64,000 nt of DNA from Clostridium sp. Marseille-P2415 (GTDB lineage: Bacteria > Bacillota > Clostridia > Lachnospirales > Lachnospiraceae): assembly GCF_900155545.1 (NCBI RefSeq), contig NZ_LT732526.1:2153747-2217746 (forward strand). The letters run 5' to 3'. Below the pieces are notes generated by a model. It saw only the letters and a list, made by a program, of their open reading frames with translations, was not told the origin of the DNA and searched no databases. Positions 43,556 through 52,739 of the stretch are shown here, piece after piece. Made by a program: the position numbers and the translations under genes. Position 1 is the first letter of the stretch; each line of letters opens with the position of its first letter.

Positions 43556-45757
43556 CTATGCGGTCTGCCCTTTTCTGGTCAGTTCCACCTTAAGATTTCT
43601 GGTGGTATTGCTGAATGTCAGCTGTACATTGCAGATACCGTTCTTCTCATCAATATCGAAATCCAGCTCATCTCCGTCCTGAAGCAGGGAATTAACATAC
43701 TGGCGGTTTGCATCCCATTTGCTCTTCTGGCTGTTCGGATTATTACTGAAAAATTTCAAAATCTTATCCTGCTTGAAATCTCCGCTGTAGAACCGCAGCA
43801 TCCGCTCGATGTAAGTAACTACAAGCGTTTTATAAATAGGTTCATATTCTGAGCCATTGCTTAATAGATTCCTCGCTTTATAAACCATGATGTTTTTAAT
43901 ATCGCGGCCCTTATGCTGGGCATTGTCTGATGTAAAAACAAATCCGAAGCCTGTGTGGTTAATGGAATTTTTAATGGCGTTGGTAAATCCGGAGATTTCC
44001 TTCGTCATACTGGTGGTGACCAGAAGAGCGTTGTCGCCCGCCTCTATGTCATAACGCACACCCGGATACTCCTTGGTGGTGTTGGGGAACCTCTGCTTTA
44101 AATATTCCGGACACTGCCATGCGGCAGCGATTCCTGCGGCACCATAGGCAGCCCCCACATAGACTCCCTCAATCCACATCTTCATAATGTCTTCTTTTTC
44201 TTCCGAAAGAGCTACATTTCCGTCGTTGTCAATGACCATACGCTTATCCAGAATCAATCCGGATTTATCTTTTGGTATAATGGTAACATTGGGAATGCAG
44301 GGGACTACAAACTCACTGTAATCCTTCTTCATTAACGGAGTACATTTGTCTTTGAAAATACCGATTCCTTCCGTAGCCACATAACTGAATGTGCTTTCCT
44401 CTCCGGTGGAAAAGCTGAAAAAGGTTGTGATCTTATACGGATTGACCGCATTCATCAGCGTAGCAAGGCTCTCCATGGAATTGGTCCCCGGCTTCCTCTC
44501 CTTCTGATTGCCTGCAAACCGCATTCTCTGAAGTTTTCCGCCTCCGGACTGGTTCAGTTCCACATCCGGAACGATTCCAAACCAAAGAGTATTTTCAAAC
44601 TCATTTTTATCATTTGTCGTATTTAAATAAGTCAGAAGTCTTGGCAGATTGCTTGATTTCACCATCATTTCCAAAGGCGTGTTTGTAATAAGAAGCTTTG
44701 GCTGCATCCCTTTTTCTTTTACCTGATACTGGTCAAAGAAAGCCTTTACCCCCAGAATCTTTTCAATCAGAGGCTTTACCGCTTTTACGAAATCATCTTT
44801 ACTTTTTTTATAAAATTCAAGATAGGTATTGTAATTATGTACTTCTACCTCCCGGTCCACCGTACTTTCCACTGTGGAAGTAAGCGGGCAGAAGGTCCTG
44901 ACCACCAGTTCTCTGACATAATCAGACGGGTTCTCATTCAGAGCATCGTAGTCATCCCGGAATGTCTGGATCAGGCTTGTATTAATGTGATCGTCCACCA
45001 CGGCAAGCTGGGTTCCTTCTTCCTGTTTCATTTCCAGGATTTTCAGTTCTCCGTCATCCCCCATGCTTAAAAGCCCCGCCTTAAATTCCTGGCCGCTTTG
45101 AGCCGTTTCACCGTTTCCTAATAGCAGTCGGGTCTTGATGTCTTCGATTGCAAGCGGAAGCATGGCCAATACATTATTATAATTATGGCTCGCCTGTTCA
45201 AACTGGTAATTCAGCTTATCTCCCATGTCAAGACGCTTGGGATCTTCCTCCTCTAACTCCATGTATTTCCCATAAGTATACTGGATCTCTCTGCGCACCT
45301 GGCGGATATCTTCCATAATCTTTTTCGGAGATATCATATCCAGGACATTGCTGAACTTAAAGTCCACATTTGCCACTCCCAGGGCGCCTTTTGCATCCTG
45401 TAAGGTGATCAGCATATTCAGCAGGTCATTCATTTCATTGAGCGGTATTTCCGTAATACAGTTATCCGGTATATTCTCTGGTTTGATCAGGCTGTACTGG
45501 ATGCTTCCAGTTTTAGCATCACACCAGGAGTAAACAACCGGCGAGAATTTTTCTAAAAATTCTTCAAAACTTTCTACCAGAAGCACTTCGTTAATTTCCT
45601 TGATTTTGTCATCATCCAAGCTGGTCTTTCCTCTCACATCCCCGATCAGGGTCAGAAGGTTCAGCTTTTCAGGATTAATTTCAGAAAATAGAATTGTCCG
45701 GTTCGTTTGTGTGATAGTTTCCATAGGCACCACTCCCTCTTTCTTACTTTTATTCAT
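43556..45757 (-). CDS. contractile-sheath-like protein (TssB/TssC-type C-terminus)
   Basis: About 733 residues from ATG 45757 behind AGGGG. ATG 45724 behind GAGGGAG is nearly as good. The N-terminal 250 residues are helical. The middle has KKSKDDFVKAVKPLIEKILG and the Gly/Ala-rich WIEGVYVGAAYGAAGIAAAW. The end resembles a sheath: GFGFVFTSDNAQHKGRDIKN, TLVVTYIERMLRFYSGDFKQ, a QYVNSLLQDGDELDFDI segment and a final CNVQLTFSNTTRNLKVELTR strand. A late conserved-length strand after a flexible loop is how sheath subunits interlock. The position immediately before the tube genes supports the call. If correct, TssB- and TssC-like parts may be joined in one chain. Confidence 0.62.
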   Translation of the reverse strand: MNKSKKEGVVPMETITQTNRTILFSEINPEKLNLLTLIGDVRGKTSLDDDKIKEINEVLLVESFEEFLEKFSPVVYSWCDAKTGSIQYSLIKPENIPDNCITEIPLNEMNDLLNMLITLQDAKGALGVANVDFKFSNVLDMISPKKIMEDIRQVRREIQYTYGKYMELEEEDPKRLDMGDKLNYQFEQASHNYNNVLAMLPLAIEDIKTRLLLGNGETAQSGQEFKAGLLSMGDDGELKILEMKQEEGTQLAVVDDHINTSLIQTFRDDYDALNENPSDYVRELVVRTFCPLTSTVESTVDREVEVHNYNTYLEFYKKSKDDFVKAVKPLIEKILGVKAFFDQYQVKEKGMQPKLLITNTPLEMMVKSSNLPRLLTYLNTTNDKNEFENTLWFGIVPDVELNQSGGGKLQRMRFAGNQKERKPGTNSMESLATLMNAVNPYKITTFFSFSTGEESTFSYVATEGIGIFKDKCTPLMKKDYSEFVVPCIPNVTIIPKDKSGLILDKRMVIDNDGNVALSEEKEDIMKMWIEGVYVGAAYGAAGIAAAWQCPEYLKQRFPNTTKEYPGVRYDIEAGDNALLVTTSMTKEISGFTNAIKNSINHTGFGFVFTSDNAQHKGRDIKNIMVYKARNLLSNGSEYEPIYKTLVVTYIERMLRFYSGDFKQDKILKFFSNNPNSQKSKWDANRQYVNSLLQDGDELDFDIDEKNGICNVQLTFSNTTRNLKVELTRKGQTA

Positions 45758-45829
45758 TCGTTCTTCCCCTGTAAAAAGGATCAGAAACGTGAACAACGTT
45801 ATCATTGCCGCAGGCAGTCATGCCCGCTT

Positions 45830-47851
45830 TTACTGAAGCATTGAAATATAGTGAACCTCCAGGTCATAAGCTCCATCCGGTGACGTAATGGAAATGATGT
45901 CACCAAAGCTTACGCTGTACTGGATCTTCCTGCATACGATAGAACTTCCGATCATGATCGAAGAGTCCGAAGAATGATACAAAATCATCCGCCTGTCTTC
46001 ATCGGCTATCAGGAAAATGCCATCCAGCCCTAAAGCGGCTGACGCATTGGGATATTCTTTCATCAGATCGCCGAGGCTTACCCGGTTATCCTTGATTTTA
46101 TACATCGGAAACGTAAGCGGCGGGATCTCATCTTCTCCCTCCGGCTGTGAAATAAAATAAGCATCCATTTTCCCCTGGAAACGGTTACTGGCTTTCTTTT
46201 CGGTTATTACTTCCAGCTCGGGTTTCGGTTTATGGAAAATCCTCCAAAGAGCTGCACCCAACGCTGCAAGAACCAGGACAATGACCCACCAGTATGCTTT
46301 CCATAAGGGCATTACCGTAATGCTGTAGGTATAAGAGATTGCTGCCTCTCCGTCGGAGATTTTTAACAGAATATTCCCGTTACCGGATTTCAATGGTTTT
46401 ATGGTAAGGACTCCGCCTTCCAAGCCGATTTCTGCTAAGTCTCCCGCATCCTGGTCCAACGTATAAAGAAGCGGATCTCCGTCAAAATCGGTAAAATAAT
46501 CATCAAGTACAAACTGTTTTTCCTTGCTGAAAGGGTTATAGCGTACCTGGTCAGGAAGCTCTCCTGCCGGCGGAGTATTAATAACCTGAATTCTTGCCGT
46601 TTCGAAAACGCAGGATTCCATCACGTCATCCAAACGGGAGTCTATGTAATAAGTTCCTGACTGGGGCAAAACCACCTGTCCTGCAATTACACCGCCTTCT
46701 ATGGCAGTTTCCAGACTTTTCCTGCCGTTTTCCGCTTGCCCGTCCGCATAAATTTCCATTTTGGGAGTGAAATTTTTATAAAACGTTTCGTCCGTTATCA
46801 CAGTTCCGTTCTTATCTTTGAAATAAATCCGATAAGGCAATGGCTGGTTTCTTCCCGCCGCCGTTTCTATTTCCATAACAGGAATTAAGCCTCTGTAGCT
46901 GATCAGATAAATCTTTAGCTCCTGGTTTTTCAGCGTATTTGTTTGTATCGTCAATTCCTTGATATCATTTTTTACTTCTGATATCTTAGCCACGGAATAA
47001 TGGACCAGATTGACCGGCTTTATCTGCTGGTCTCCGTAGAATACTGTGGTGTCTCCGATCTGCTGCGCCGAAATCATCAATACATCCATTTCATCCAGAT
47101 AGGAATCATCTAATTTAATGCGGATACTCTGGCTGCCTTCTGCATAAATACTGTTCGTGATCTCCTGAATGCGGTAGGCCATATTCGAATTAAATATCCC
47201 GTACAAAACTTCAATTAATGTTTCCGGCTTTTCAACCGTATAATTCCGGGCATTTGTCTGTCCGGAAATCTCCTTCAGAACATCCTTGTTTCCATCGTAT
47301 TTGCCGAATGCAACGGTATAAACCGGTATTCCCTGGGACTGGCAGGCTTCTACAGTATTCTTTAAATCCAGGTTGGAGCTTTCTAATGTTCTTCCCGTTG
47401 AAGATCCGTTCAAATCCGACTCTCCATCAGAAATTAAAACAATCATACGTTTCCGTCCGCTTTCCTGCCCTGTCAATCCGTATGCGTAGCTTAAGCCCAA
47501 GCCAATATCTGTATTACCGGAATAACCGGTTGAATCCATCAGTGCCTTTAACGAGTCCCGCTCTTCCTGGGTTCTTACAGAAACAGGGGCCGCAGATGAC
47601 ATGATGTGGTCATTATATGCCACAAAACCGATCCGGATATCAGCACTATGAACCGTATCTACAAATGCCTTTACCATTCCAATTGCAGTGTGGTCCGGAT
47701 CGTTGGCTGCCATAGAGCCGCTGTAATCCATAACAAAAGTAACATCCAGCCCATTCTTCTCACTGGCAATTTCCTCCGCCGATACTCCAAAGGAGTTTGA
47801 AATAAAAACAAAACAAAATAGTACAAATACAACTGCTTTTAATCTTCTCAT
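45830..47851 (-). CDS. membrane-anchored von Willebrand A protein with cadherin-like and FHA-like parts
   Basis: A 673-residue protein. A signal peptide is visible (LKAVVFVLFCFVFISNSFGVSA, cleavage near 26). The vWA domain (about 35-215) has the intact MIDAS motif VMDYSGSMAAND and VLISDGESDLNG. A dystroglycan/cadherin-like Ig unit lies near 425-512 (YFTDFDGDPLLYTLDQDAGD). A membrane helix follows at about 517-537 (WWVIVLVLAALGAALWRIF). The cytosolic end (GIFLIADEDRRMILYHSS, MIGSSIVCRKIQYSVSFGD) looks FHA-like. It is the first gene of the long locus and may be the envelope anchor or surface receptor of the machine. Confidence 0.75.
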   Translation of the reverse strand: MRRLKAVVFVLFCFVFISNSFGVSAEEIASEKNGLDVTFVMDYSGSMAANDPDHTAIGMVKAFVDTVHSADIRIGFVAYNDHIMSSAAPVSVRTQEERDSLKALMDSTGYSGNTDIGLGLSYAYGLTGQESGRKRMIVLISDGESDLNGSSTGRTLESSNLDLKNTVEACQSQGIPVYTVAFGKYDGNKDVLKEISGQTNARNYTVEKPETLIEVLYGIFNSNMAYRIQEITNSIYAEGSQSIRIKLDDSYLDEMDVLMISAQQIGDTTVFYGDQQIKPVNLVHYSVAKISEVKNDIKELTIQTNTLKNQELKIYLISYRGLIPVMEIETAAGRNQPLPYRIYFKDKNGTVITDETFYKNFTPKMEIYADGQAENGRKSLETAIEGGVIAGQVVLPQSGTYYIDSRLDDVMESCVFETARIQVINTPPAGELPDQVRYNPFSKEKQFVLDDYFTDFDGDPLLYTLDQDAGDLAEIGLEGGVLTIKPLKSGNGNILLKISDGEAAISYTYSITVMPLWKAYWWVIVLVLAALGAALWRIFHKPKPELEVITEKKASNRFQGKMDAYFISQPEGEDEIPPLTFPMYKIKDNRVSLGDLMKEYPNASAALGLDGIFLIADEDRRMILYHSSDSSIMIGSSIVCRKIQYSVSFGDIISITSPDGAYDLEVHYISMLQ

Positions 47852-48057
47852 AGATTTTTACACACCTTTGTTTCTGTCTTTTATTAATTACAATATACAC
47901 CAAAATTCGACGGAAAAATTTAACATGTAAAAAATAACGGTTTATATGTAACTTTTGGTAATATTTCTGCATTTTTATCTTTTTTTATGCTATAACATAA
48001 AACCAGATTGCCGGTTTAGCCATGGGATCTACGTTTTATCCTATTTAACAGTTAACT
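47852..48057. other. intergenic region upstream of the injection locus
   Basis: 206 AT-rich bases between the histidine kinase gene and the vWA gene. It should hold the main promoter of the locus, but I see no confident -35/-10 pair. TATATT near 47890-47900 on the minus strand is a weak candidate. No clear pair of LytTR-type direct repeats was found. Confidence 0.35.
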
Positions 48058-49359
48058 TTAAAAGCGTTCATACAAAATAACCTTCAATGTGAAAATCCCG
48101 TTTTTCCCCTCTGCGGCCAGGATTCCATGGTATTTTTCTGCCACCTTTTTCATAGAGCGTAATCCAAAACCATGTATGCCATCCTTTTTTCTGCTTTTGA
48201 ACCCTCCGCCTTCCACCTGCTCCAGTTCACCCGTATACCGGTTTTTGATATTGAATAAAAGGCTTCCCCTTTCATATTTCATTTCAAGCCACATTTCCCG
48301 ATTTTCTTCTTCCACCTCCTCCAGTGCTTCCACTGCATTATCAAACGCATTTCCCTGCAGAACACACAGATCACTGTCATCAATATTCAGTTCTCTCGGC
48401 AGCTTTATCCTTGTGTTCATGCGAATCCCCTTTAACCGGGCTTCCGTACTTAAATTGTTCACAAGGGCATCTACCACCAGATTTCCGGTTCTTCCCTCCA
48501 GCCTTTCCCTTTTTCCTGTCTCTCCGATCATTTCAGCCAATATTTCCATCAGCTTTTCCTTCTCTTCATGCCTCGCAAGCTCCTGAATATAAATCAGTTT
48601 CTGCTTTAAGTCATGGCGCTTCGTATGAAGCTCGACCGCTTCCTCTTCTTCCAATTGTCTCTGTTTCCGGTATAATTCCATCTGTTTTATGTATATACGT
48701 TCATTGTTCTTTATCCGGGCATCTTCTGCCCTGTGAACATAAAACGGATAAACGCTTAAATGAAGTATCATCATCGCTGCAGTCCCTAAGAACAGCCACC
48801 AGGATAATTCCCCCCTCCGGCTCCCTGCCTGCTCCACTGTCATGTAAAAAGAGTAATATACCGTCATTGCAGCCATCAGGGGTAAAATCATGGAGATACC
48901 TTCCCCGCAAATCTCCTTTTCCAGCCCTTTCTTCTTCATAAAAGCCCGGATCCCCATAACCAGCGGCAGCATTGCCGCTTTTGACAGCAGCAATGGGGCT
49001 ATTGTGCCGGCACCGTCTTTACCCGTGTATATTTCAAATCCCAGCAGAGCGAGCAGCTCCGCCAGTCCCCACAAGGCAGCAAACAGCATGGAAAAAGTAC
49101 AGCGTTTCCACAAAGGAGCTGTATATCCCAAAAGTCCCGCAAGCTCTGCCGCGACCAGAGTCATCAACAGATTCCTTATCCACATATGCCCGGCTGCGTT
49201 CATGTTCATGTACATCTGCCCGAAAAAGAAAAGCAGCCATCCTGCTGCCTTTCTCTTCCCTTTTATTTCTGTTAAAAACAGCTCCAGATATAATTTCAAA
49301 AGTGCCATGCTGTACAGGGTTGTGCATGCACTTACTATGATCCTGACCTCATATCTCAT
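48058..49359 (-). CDS. GHKL-family sensor histidine kinase
   Basis: About 433 residues. The N-terminal 200 residues contain six or seven membrane helices (WLLFFFGQMYMNM, LLLSKAAMLPLVMGIRAF, LSWWLFLGTAAMMIL). A coiled linker leads to the H box HTKRHDLKQKLIYI. The GHKL ATPase has the N box GNAFDNAVEALEE and the G box HGFGLRSMKKVAEKY. The start ATG 49359 overlaps the regulator's stop as ATGA. An ATG at 49371 is also possible. Such AgrC/LytS-like kinases sense peptides or envelope state and phosphorylate a LytTR regulator. Its gene directly precedes the injection locus on the same strand. Confidence 0.88.
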   Translation of the reverse strand: MRYEVRIIVSACTTLYSMALLKLYLELFLTEIKGKRKAAGWLLFFFGQMYMNMNAAGHMWIRNLLMTLVAAELAGLLGYTAPLWKRCTFSMLFAALWGLAELLALLGFEIYTGKDGAGTIAPLLLSKAAMLPLVMGIRAFMKKKGLEKEICGEGISMILPLMAAMTVYYSFYMTVEQAGSRRGELSWWLFLGTAAMMILHLSVYPFYVHRAEDARIKNNERIYIKQMELYRKQRQLEEEEAVELHTKRHDLKQKLIYIQELARHEEKEKLMEILAEMIGETGKRERLEGRTGNLVVDALVNNLSTEARLKGIRMNTRIKLPRELNIDDSDLCVLQGNAFDNAVEALEEVEEENREMWLEMKYERGSLLFNIKNRYTGELEQVEGGGFKSRKKDGIHGFGLRSMKKVAEKYHGILAAEGKNGIFTLKVILYERF

Positions 49360-50078
49360 ATATGACACCATTCCATTGTCTCATACAGATTCTCTTCCAC
49401 TTCTTTCCGCCGGCTCCGGCTGACCGGAAGGCGGGTCCCATTCATCAGTTCCACAATGTCGGCCGAAAATCTGGCAATGTACCAGTAATTGACCAGGTAT
49501 GATTTATGGATTCTTAAAAAACGCGTTTTATGGACTTTTAATTCTTCCTCTACGGTTTCCAGATTCTTATACAGCTTATAGCGCCCGCCTTCCCACGCGA
49601 TCTCCGTCATCCGGCGCTTGCTTTCAAAATACATCACATCTTTTAACAATACCTTATAATCCGACCGGTCATAACGGAAACGGTAGTATTGATCTTCCTT
49701 TCCGATCAGCTTTAAGATGTGGTTAAATGTCGAAGTAAACTCTTTATTCTCTATGGGCTTAACAATAAAACCAATCGGAGCAGCTTTAAATGCCTCCTTC
49801 ATATAACTGTCATAGGACGTCACAAAAACCATCTGTACGGTCCGGTCCGCTTCACGAATCATTCCTGCTGCCGTCAAACCGTTTAAATGGTTCATCTCAA
49901 TATCCATATAAATGATATCAAAACGCTTTCCCTCATACACTGCCTTAACGATCTCTTCCCCGTCTGTATAAACATCAATCTCCAGGTTTACTCCATTTTC
50001 ATAACCCAATTCATACAGACGCTTTTCCAGTTCCCACAGCAGCAGACGGTCATCGTCACAAATTCCAATTTCTAACAT
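49356..50078 (-). CDS. LytTR-family response regulator
   Basis: About 240 residues from ATG 50078 behind a GGGGGGAAGG stretch. An earlier TTG lacks a proper site. The receiver domain has the acidic cluster IGICDDDRLLLWELEK, the phospho-acceptor in IIYMDIEMNHLNG, and the Lys switch in APIGFIVKPIE. The LytTR DNA-binding domain follows: LLKDVMYFESKRRMTEIAWE, RFLRIHKSYLVNYWYI and GTRLPVSRSRRKEVEE. Paired with the GHKL kinase downstream. By position it may control the vWA-sheath operon. Confidence 0.9.
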   Translation of the reverse strand: MLEIGICDDDRLLLWELEKRLYELGYENGVNLEIDVYTDGEEIVKAVYEGKRFDIIYMDIEMNHLNGLTAAGMIREADRTVQMVFVTSYDSYMKEAFKAAPIGFIVKPIENKEFTSTFNHILKLIGKEDQYYRFRYDRSDYKVLLKDVMYFESKRRMTEIAWEGGRYKLYKNLETVEEELKVHKTRFLRIHKSYLVNYWYIARFSADIVELMNGTRLPVSRSRRKEVEENLYETMEWCHI

Positions 50079-50339
50079 GGCCTTCCCCCCACTATCATGC
50101 AATCGCTAAAGATATTTCATTTCATTTTTCAACGTACTTTCCTATTGGATTAGAAGTACTTTTCTCTGCATGCATCACAGCTTTTACTGCAATTTCTGCA
50201 AAATATTCCTTTTTATTACTAACGCTTCCAGCATATACTCAAATTTGACAAATTTCAACCCAAGTGCCAAAATTATACACTTTGAGTTCCAAAATTTGCA
50301 CTTTACGCTCTGATATAAGCAAATATTTTATTGGAAGCA

Positions 50340-50380
50340 AAAAAGGATCCGGCAGATTTATGTCTACCGGATCCTTACTT
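50340..50380 (-). terminator. terminator of the sigI-rsgI operon
   Basis: On the minus strand AAGGATCCGGTAGAC/CTGCCGGATCCTTTTTT forms a long stem with a T run, about 35 bases after the RsgI stop. The rest of the gap (50079-50340) is AT-rich with a small hairpin near 50132-50155 and no recognisable gene. Confidence 0.8.
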
Positions 50381-50413
50381 TGCATATATTATTTTTTATT
50401 TCAAATTCTTTTT

Positions 50414-51742
50414 TTAAGAATCTTTTTTTGAATTACCCGAATTTGATTTTTTAACGGATGACTCCTGCTTTTCTTTTCCCGCGCCGGAATTATTTTTATT
50501 ATTTCCAGTTTTATCATTACTCTCTTTCCCAGAACTTTCGGTACTTCTCGGAGTTTCTGTTATGGCATTTTCCTTCTCTTTTTCATTCATTGACTGTTCT
50601 TTTGCTTCTGCTTTTTCAGCCTTGGATTCTGCCTTTTCCACTCCCTTTTCTACCTTGTTCTGCACTTTTATCTCCGAATCAGGCTTTGCACTCCCGTTGG
50701 TTTTATCCGCACTGTCCGATTTTTCCTGGCCTTTCTCCGGGGCTTTTTCCTTCTTTGTTTTACCGGTGCTTTCATCATCTTTGCCGGAAAGGGTGCTGAC
50801 ATCTGCCGGTTCCTTGGCTTTTGCAGAAGAATCGGTCGCTTTATCATATGGGATTTCGGAATGATCCGTATCTGCTGCTTTTCTATTCTTTTTTATTTCT
50901 TTCATAATGTCTTTTACAGGTTTATTAAGCCACTCCTCAATTACTATACTTTCCGGATCACTGGCACCTGCTCTCAGCTTCTTAACCAGATTCAGCTTTC
51001 CAGGTGTTACTCCCAGCTCCCTTGCTTCTTCGACCCGCTCTAATCCGACACTCGAAACCTCAACTTCAACATTTTCATTTACAAATTCACTGACCGCCTC
51101 ACGTATTTCAATAACAAATTCATCGGCCAATTCTGCATTACCGCTTGAAACTGTAATAACAATGCCTCCAGCCATATATTTTACAGAATCATTAGCCGGA
51201 GCTTCCCCGGTATGACTGTCCTCCGCCGCTTCACTTGCTGTGGCAGTAACCGGGCTGGCGTTACCCCCTGTGAAATAACCCTTTTTTGAGATCTGCCGTA
51301 CCGTTGCCATGATTGCATCTTCAATGGATTTATGATTTAAATCCGAAATACCGATCTCATTTAATATGGCCTGTCCGTCATCGTTTACTGCATAAACCCT
51401 GATTACCCGTTTAAAACGGTTCAATGTGTATTCAATAGAAGGATTCACATCAAGACTGACATAGGAATAAGGAGTTTCATAGGCCCATACTCCTACACCG
51501 GAACATAATAACATGACCGCCACACACACCGTACATAATACTGATTTTTTTAAGTTTTTCATTTTTATCCCATCTTCCCTTTGTCGGATCAGTAAGCCAG
51601 GTATCTTACCAGGGGAAACTGTTTCTGTTATTTGAATCTCCTGACCTACCGCATAATTTTTATTTTTTATTTTTTTTATGCTGCCATCATCAGACAGTAC
51701 TGCTGCAAATCGCCCTTTTATTTCAACTACAACTGATTTCAT
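50414..51742 (-). CDS. rsgI: RsgI-type anti-sigma-I factor with disordered tail
   Basis: A 442-residue protein. The N-terminal 55 residues form the RsgI_N cytosolic domain that holds SigI (VVVEIKGRFAAVLSDDG, AVGQEIQITETV). A membrane helix follows (VLCTVCVAVMLLCSGVGVWAY, about 67-88). The outer conserved domain begins SYVSLDVNPSIEYTLNRF. The DVNPS site is where RsgI proteins are known to self-cleave between Asn and Pro. From about residue 300 the chain is Lys/Glu/Ser-rich and disordered, as in B. subtilis RsgI, where this tail senses cell-wall state. No sugar-binding module is fused, unlike cellulosomal relatives. ATGA overlap couples it to sigI. Confidence 0.92.
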   Translation of the reverse strand: MKSVVVEIKGRFAAVLSDDGSIKKIKNKNYAVGQEIQITETVSPGKIPGLLIRQREDGIKMKNLKKSVLCTVCVAVMLLCSGVGVWAYETPYSYVSLDVNPSIEYTLNRFKRVIRVYAVNDDGQAILNEIGISDLNHKSIEDAIMATVRQISKKGYFTGGNASPVTATASEAAEDSHTGEAPANDSVKYMAGGIVITVSSGNAELADEFVIEIREAVSEFVNENVEVEVSSVGLERVEEARELGVTPGKLNLVKKLRAGASDPESIVIEEWLNKPVKDIMKEIKKNRKAADTDHSEIPYDKATDSSAKAKEPADVSTLSGKDDESTGKTKKEKAPEKGQEKSDSADKTNGSAKPDSEIKVQNKVEKGVEKAESKAEKAEAKEQSMNEKEKENAITETPRSTESSGKESNDKTGNNKNNSGAGKEKQESSVKKSNSGNSKKDS

Positions 51743-52449
51743 TGCCTCATCTCCTCCCTGATATGTCGCAGATATTCTGCAAGTTCTGGATACTCTCCGG
51801 ATAGTATCACTATGGCTGCTATTATATATTTTCGATGGCGCTCTATTATTTTCCGGGGTACTTTTGTGTTTTTTTCAAGTATTTTTACGGGTAATAATTT
51901 CGTGATTTTCAGTACACTTATAGCCACAGGATCCTCAAGGCAGAAGAGAATGATTTTCCCGCAGGCTGATTTTGTTTTTGCCGCTTTGGGAGAACATTTT
52001 GTTAAATCAAAAAAGGTAAAACCATATTCCTTTAAAATTTCATTTACCGCATTGATCTCAAAAGCAAGGCTTTCCTGTTTTTGAGACTCCATTGATTTTT
52101 TGGTAACTGCATATTGGATATGATTGTCCTCTTCCTCATCCGAATCCAAATCAAATACAATCGGATTCACACTTATCTCCTGTTTGTATTTATACTGCTG
52201 TCTGATATAGTCAATTAACCGTCTTTGTACTACTAATTTTGCAAACCTAAAAAAACTGCCTTTTGTTAAATCATAATCACTCACTGCCTGGACAAAAGCG
52301 CTTAAGGCAATCGACCACTCGTCATCGCTCTTTGTTATGTAATGACCCGTAACCTTTGATGCTATATTTAAAATGACCGTTTCATGCTGTTCGATAAAAC
52401 GGTTTAATGTATTTTCATTCCGGGCTGCTTCCAAAGCCAGATAATCCAA
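51739..52449 (-). CDS. sigI: RNA polymerase sigma-I factor
   Basis: A 236-residue SigI. The sigma-2 region is visible (ILNIASKVTGHYITKSDDEW, ALSAFVQAVSDYDLTKGSFF, VVQRRLIDYIRQQ) and the SigI-specific C-terminal DNA-binding domain contains ILEKNTKVPRKIIERHRKYI and AIVILSGEYPELAEYLRHI. The apparent start is TTG 52449; AAGGAGG lies rather far upstream (about 16 bases), so a non-standard start nearer to it is possible. In Bacillus and Clostridium SigI responds to heat or cell-wall stress and is controlled by RsgI. Whether it also controls the injection locus is unknown. Confidence 0.93.
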   Translation of the reverse strand: MDYLALEAARNENTLNRFIEQHETVILNIASKVTGHYITKSDDEWSIALSAFVQAVSDYDLTKGSFFRFAKLVVQRRLIDYIRQQYKYKQEISVNPIVFDLDSDEEEDNHIQYAVTKKSMESQKQESLAFEINAVNEILKEYGFTFFDLTKCSPKAAKTKSACGKIILFCLEDPVAISVLKITKLLPVKILEKNTKVPRKIIERHRKYIIAAIVILSGEYPELAEYLRHIREEMRQ

Positions 52450-52564
52450 TTCTCTCAGGACAATACCTCCTTATACGATTTCATTGTTATCCAATTTTGC
52501 TTGTATATCCTTTTATACCCTCTATCGGTCCGATGATTTATATTTTTTATACTATATATTTTAA

Positions 52565-52593
52565 TTCGGTAAATTTATTAATTTTTTTGGGGT
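52565..52593 (-). promoter_or_regulatory. candidate SigI-dependent promoter of sigI-rsgI
   Basis: On the minus strand ACCCCA followed by an A-tract, then CGAA after about 19 bases. This resembles known sigma-I promoters (C-rich -35 with A-tract, CGWA -10) and lies about 115 bases before sigI, so it would make the operon self-regulated. Identified by eye. Confidence 0.5.
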
Positions 52594-52739
52594 ACCTGCT
52601 AATTTTAATAATAAAATTTCAAATTCCCCCGATTTTACTATACCCCATAAATTCTTTCGGTTAGAATCAATGATTGGGAAACGAAAAAGCAGTTTTGGCA
52701 TTTCAGTGAACCGCCCTTCGTTTATGCAATAGAGGAAAT

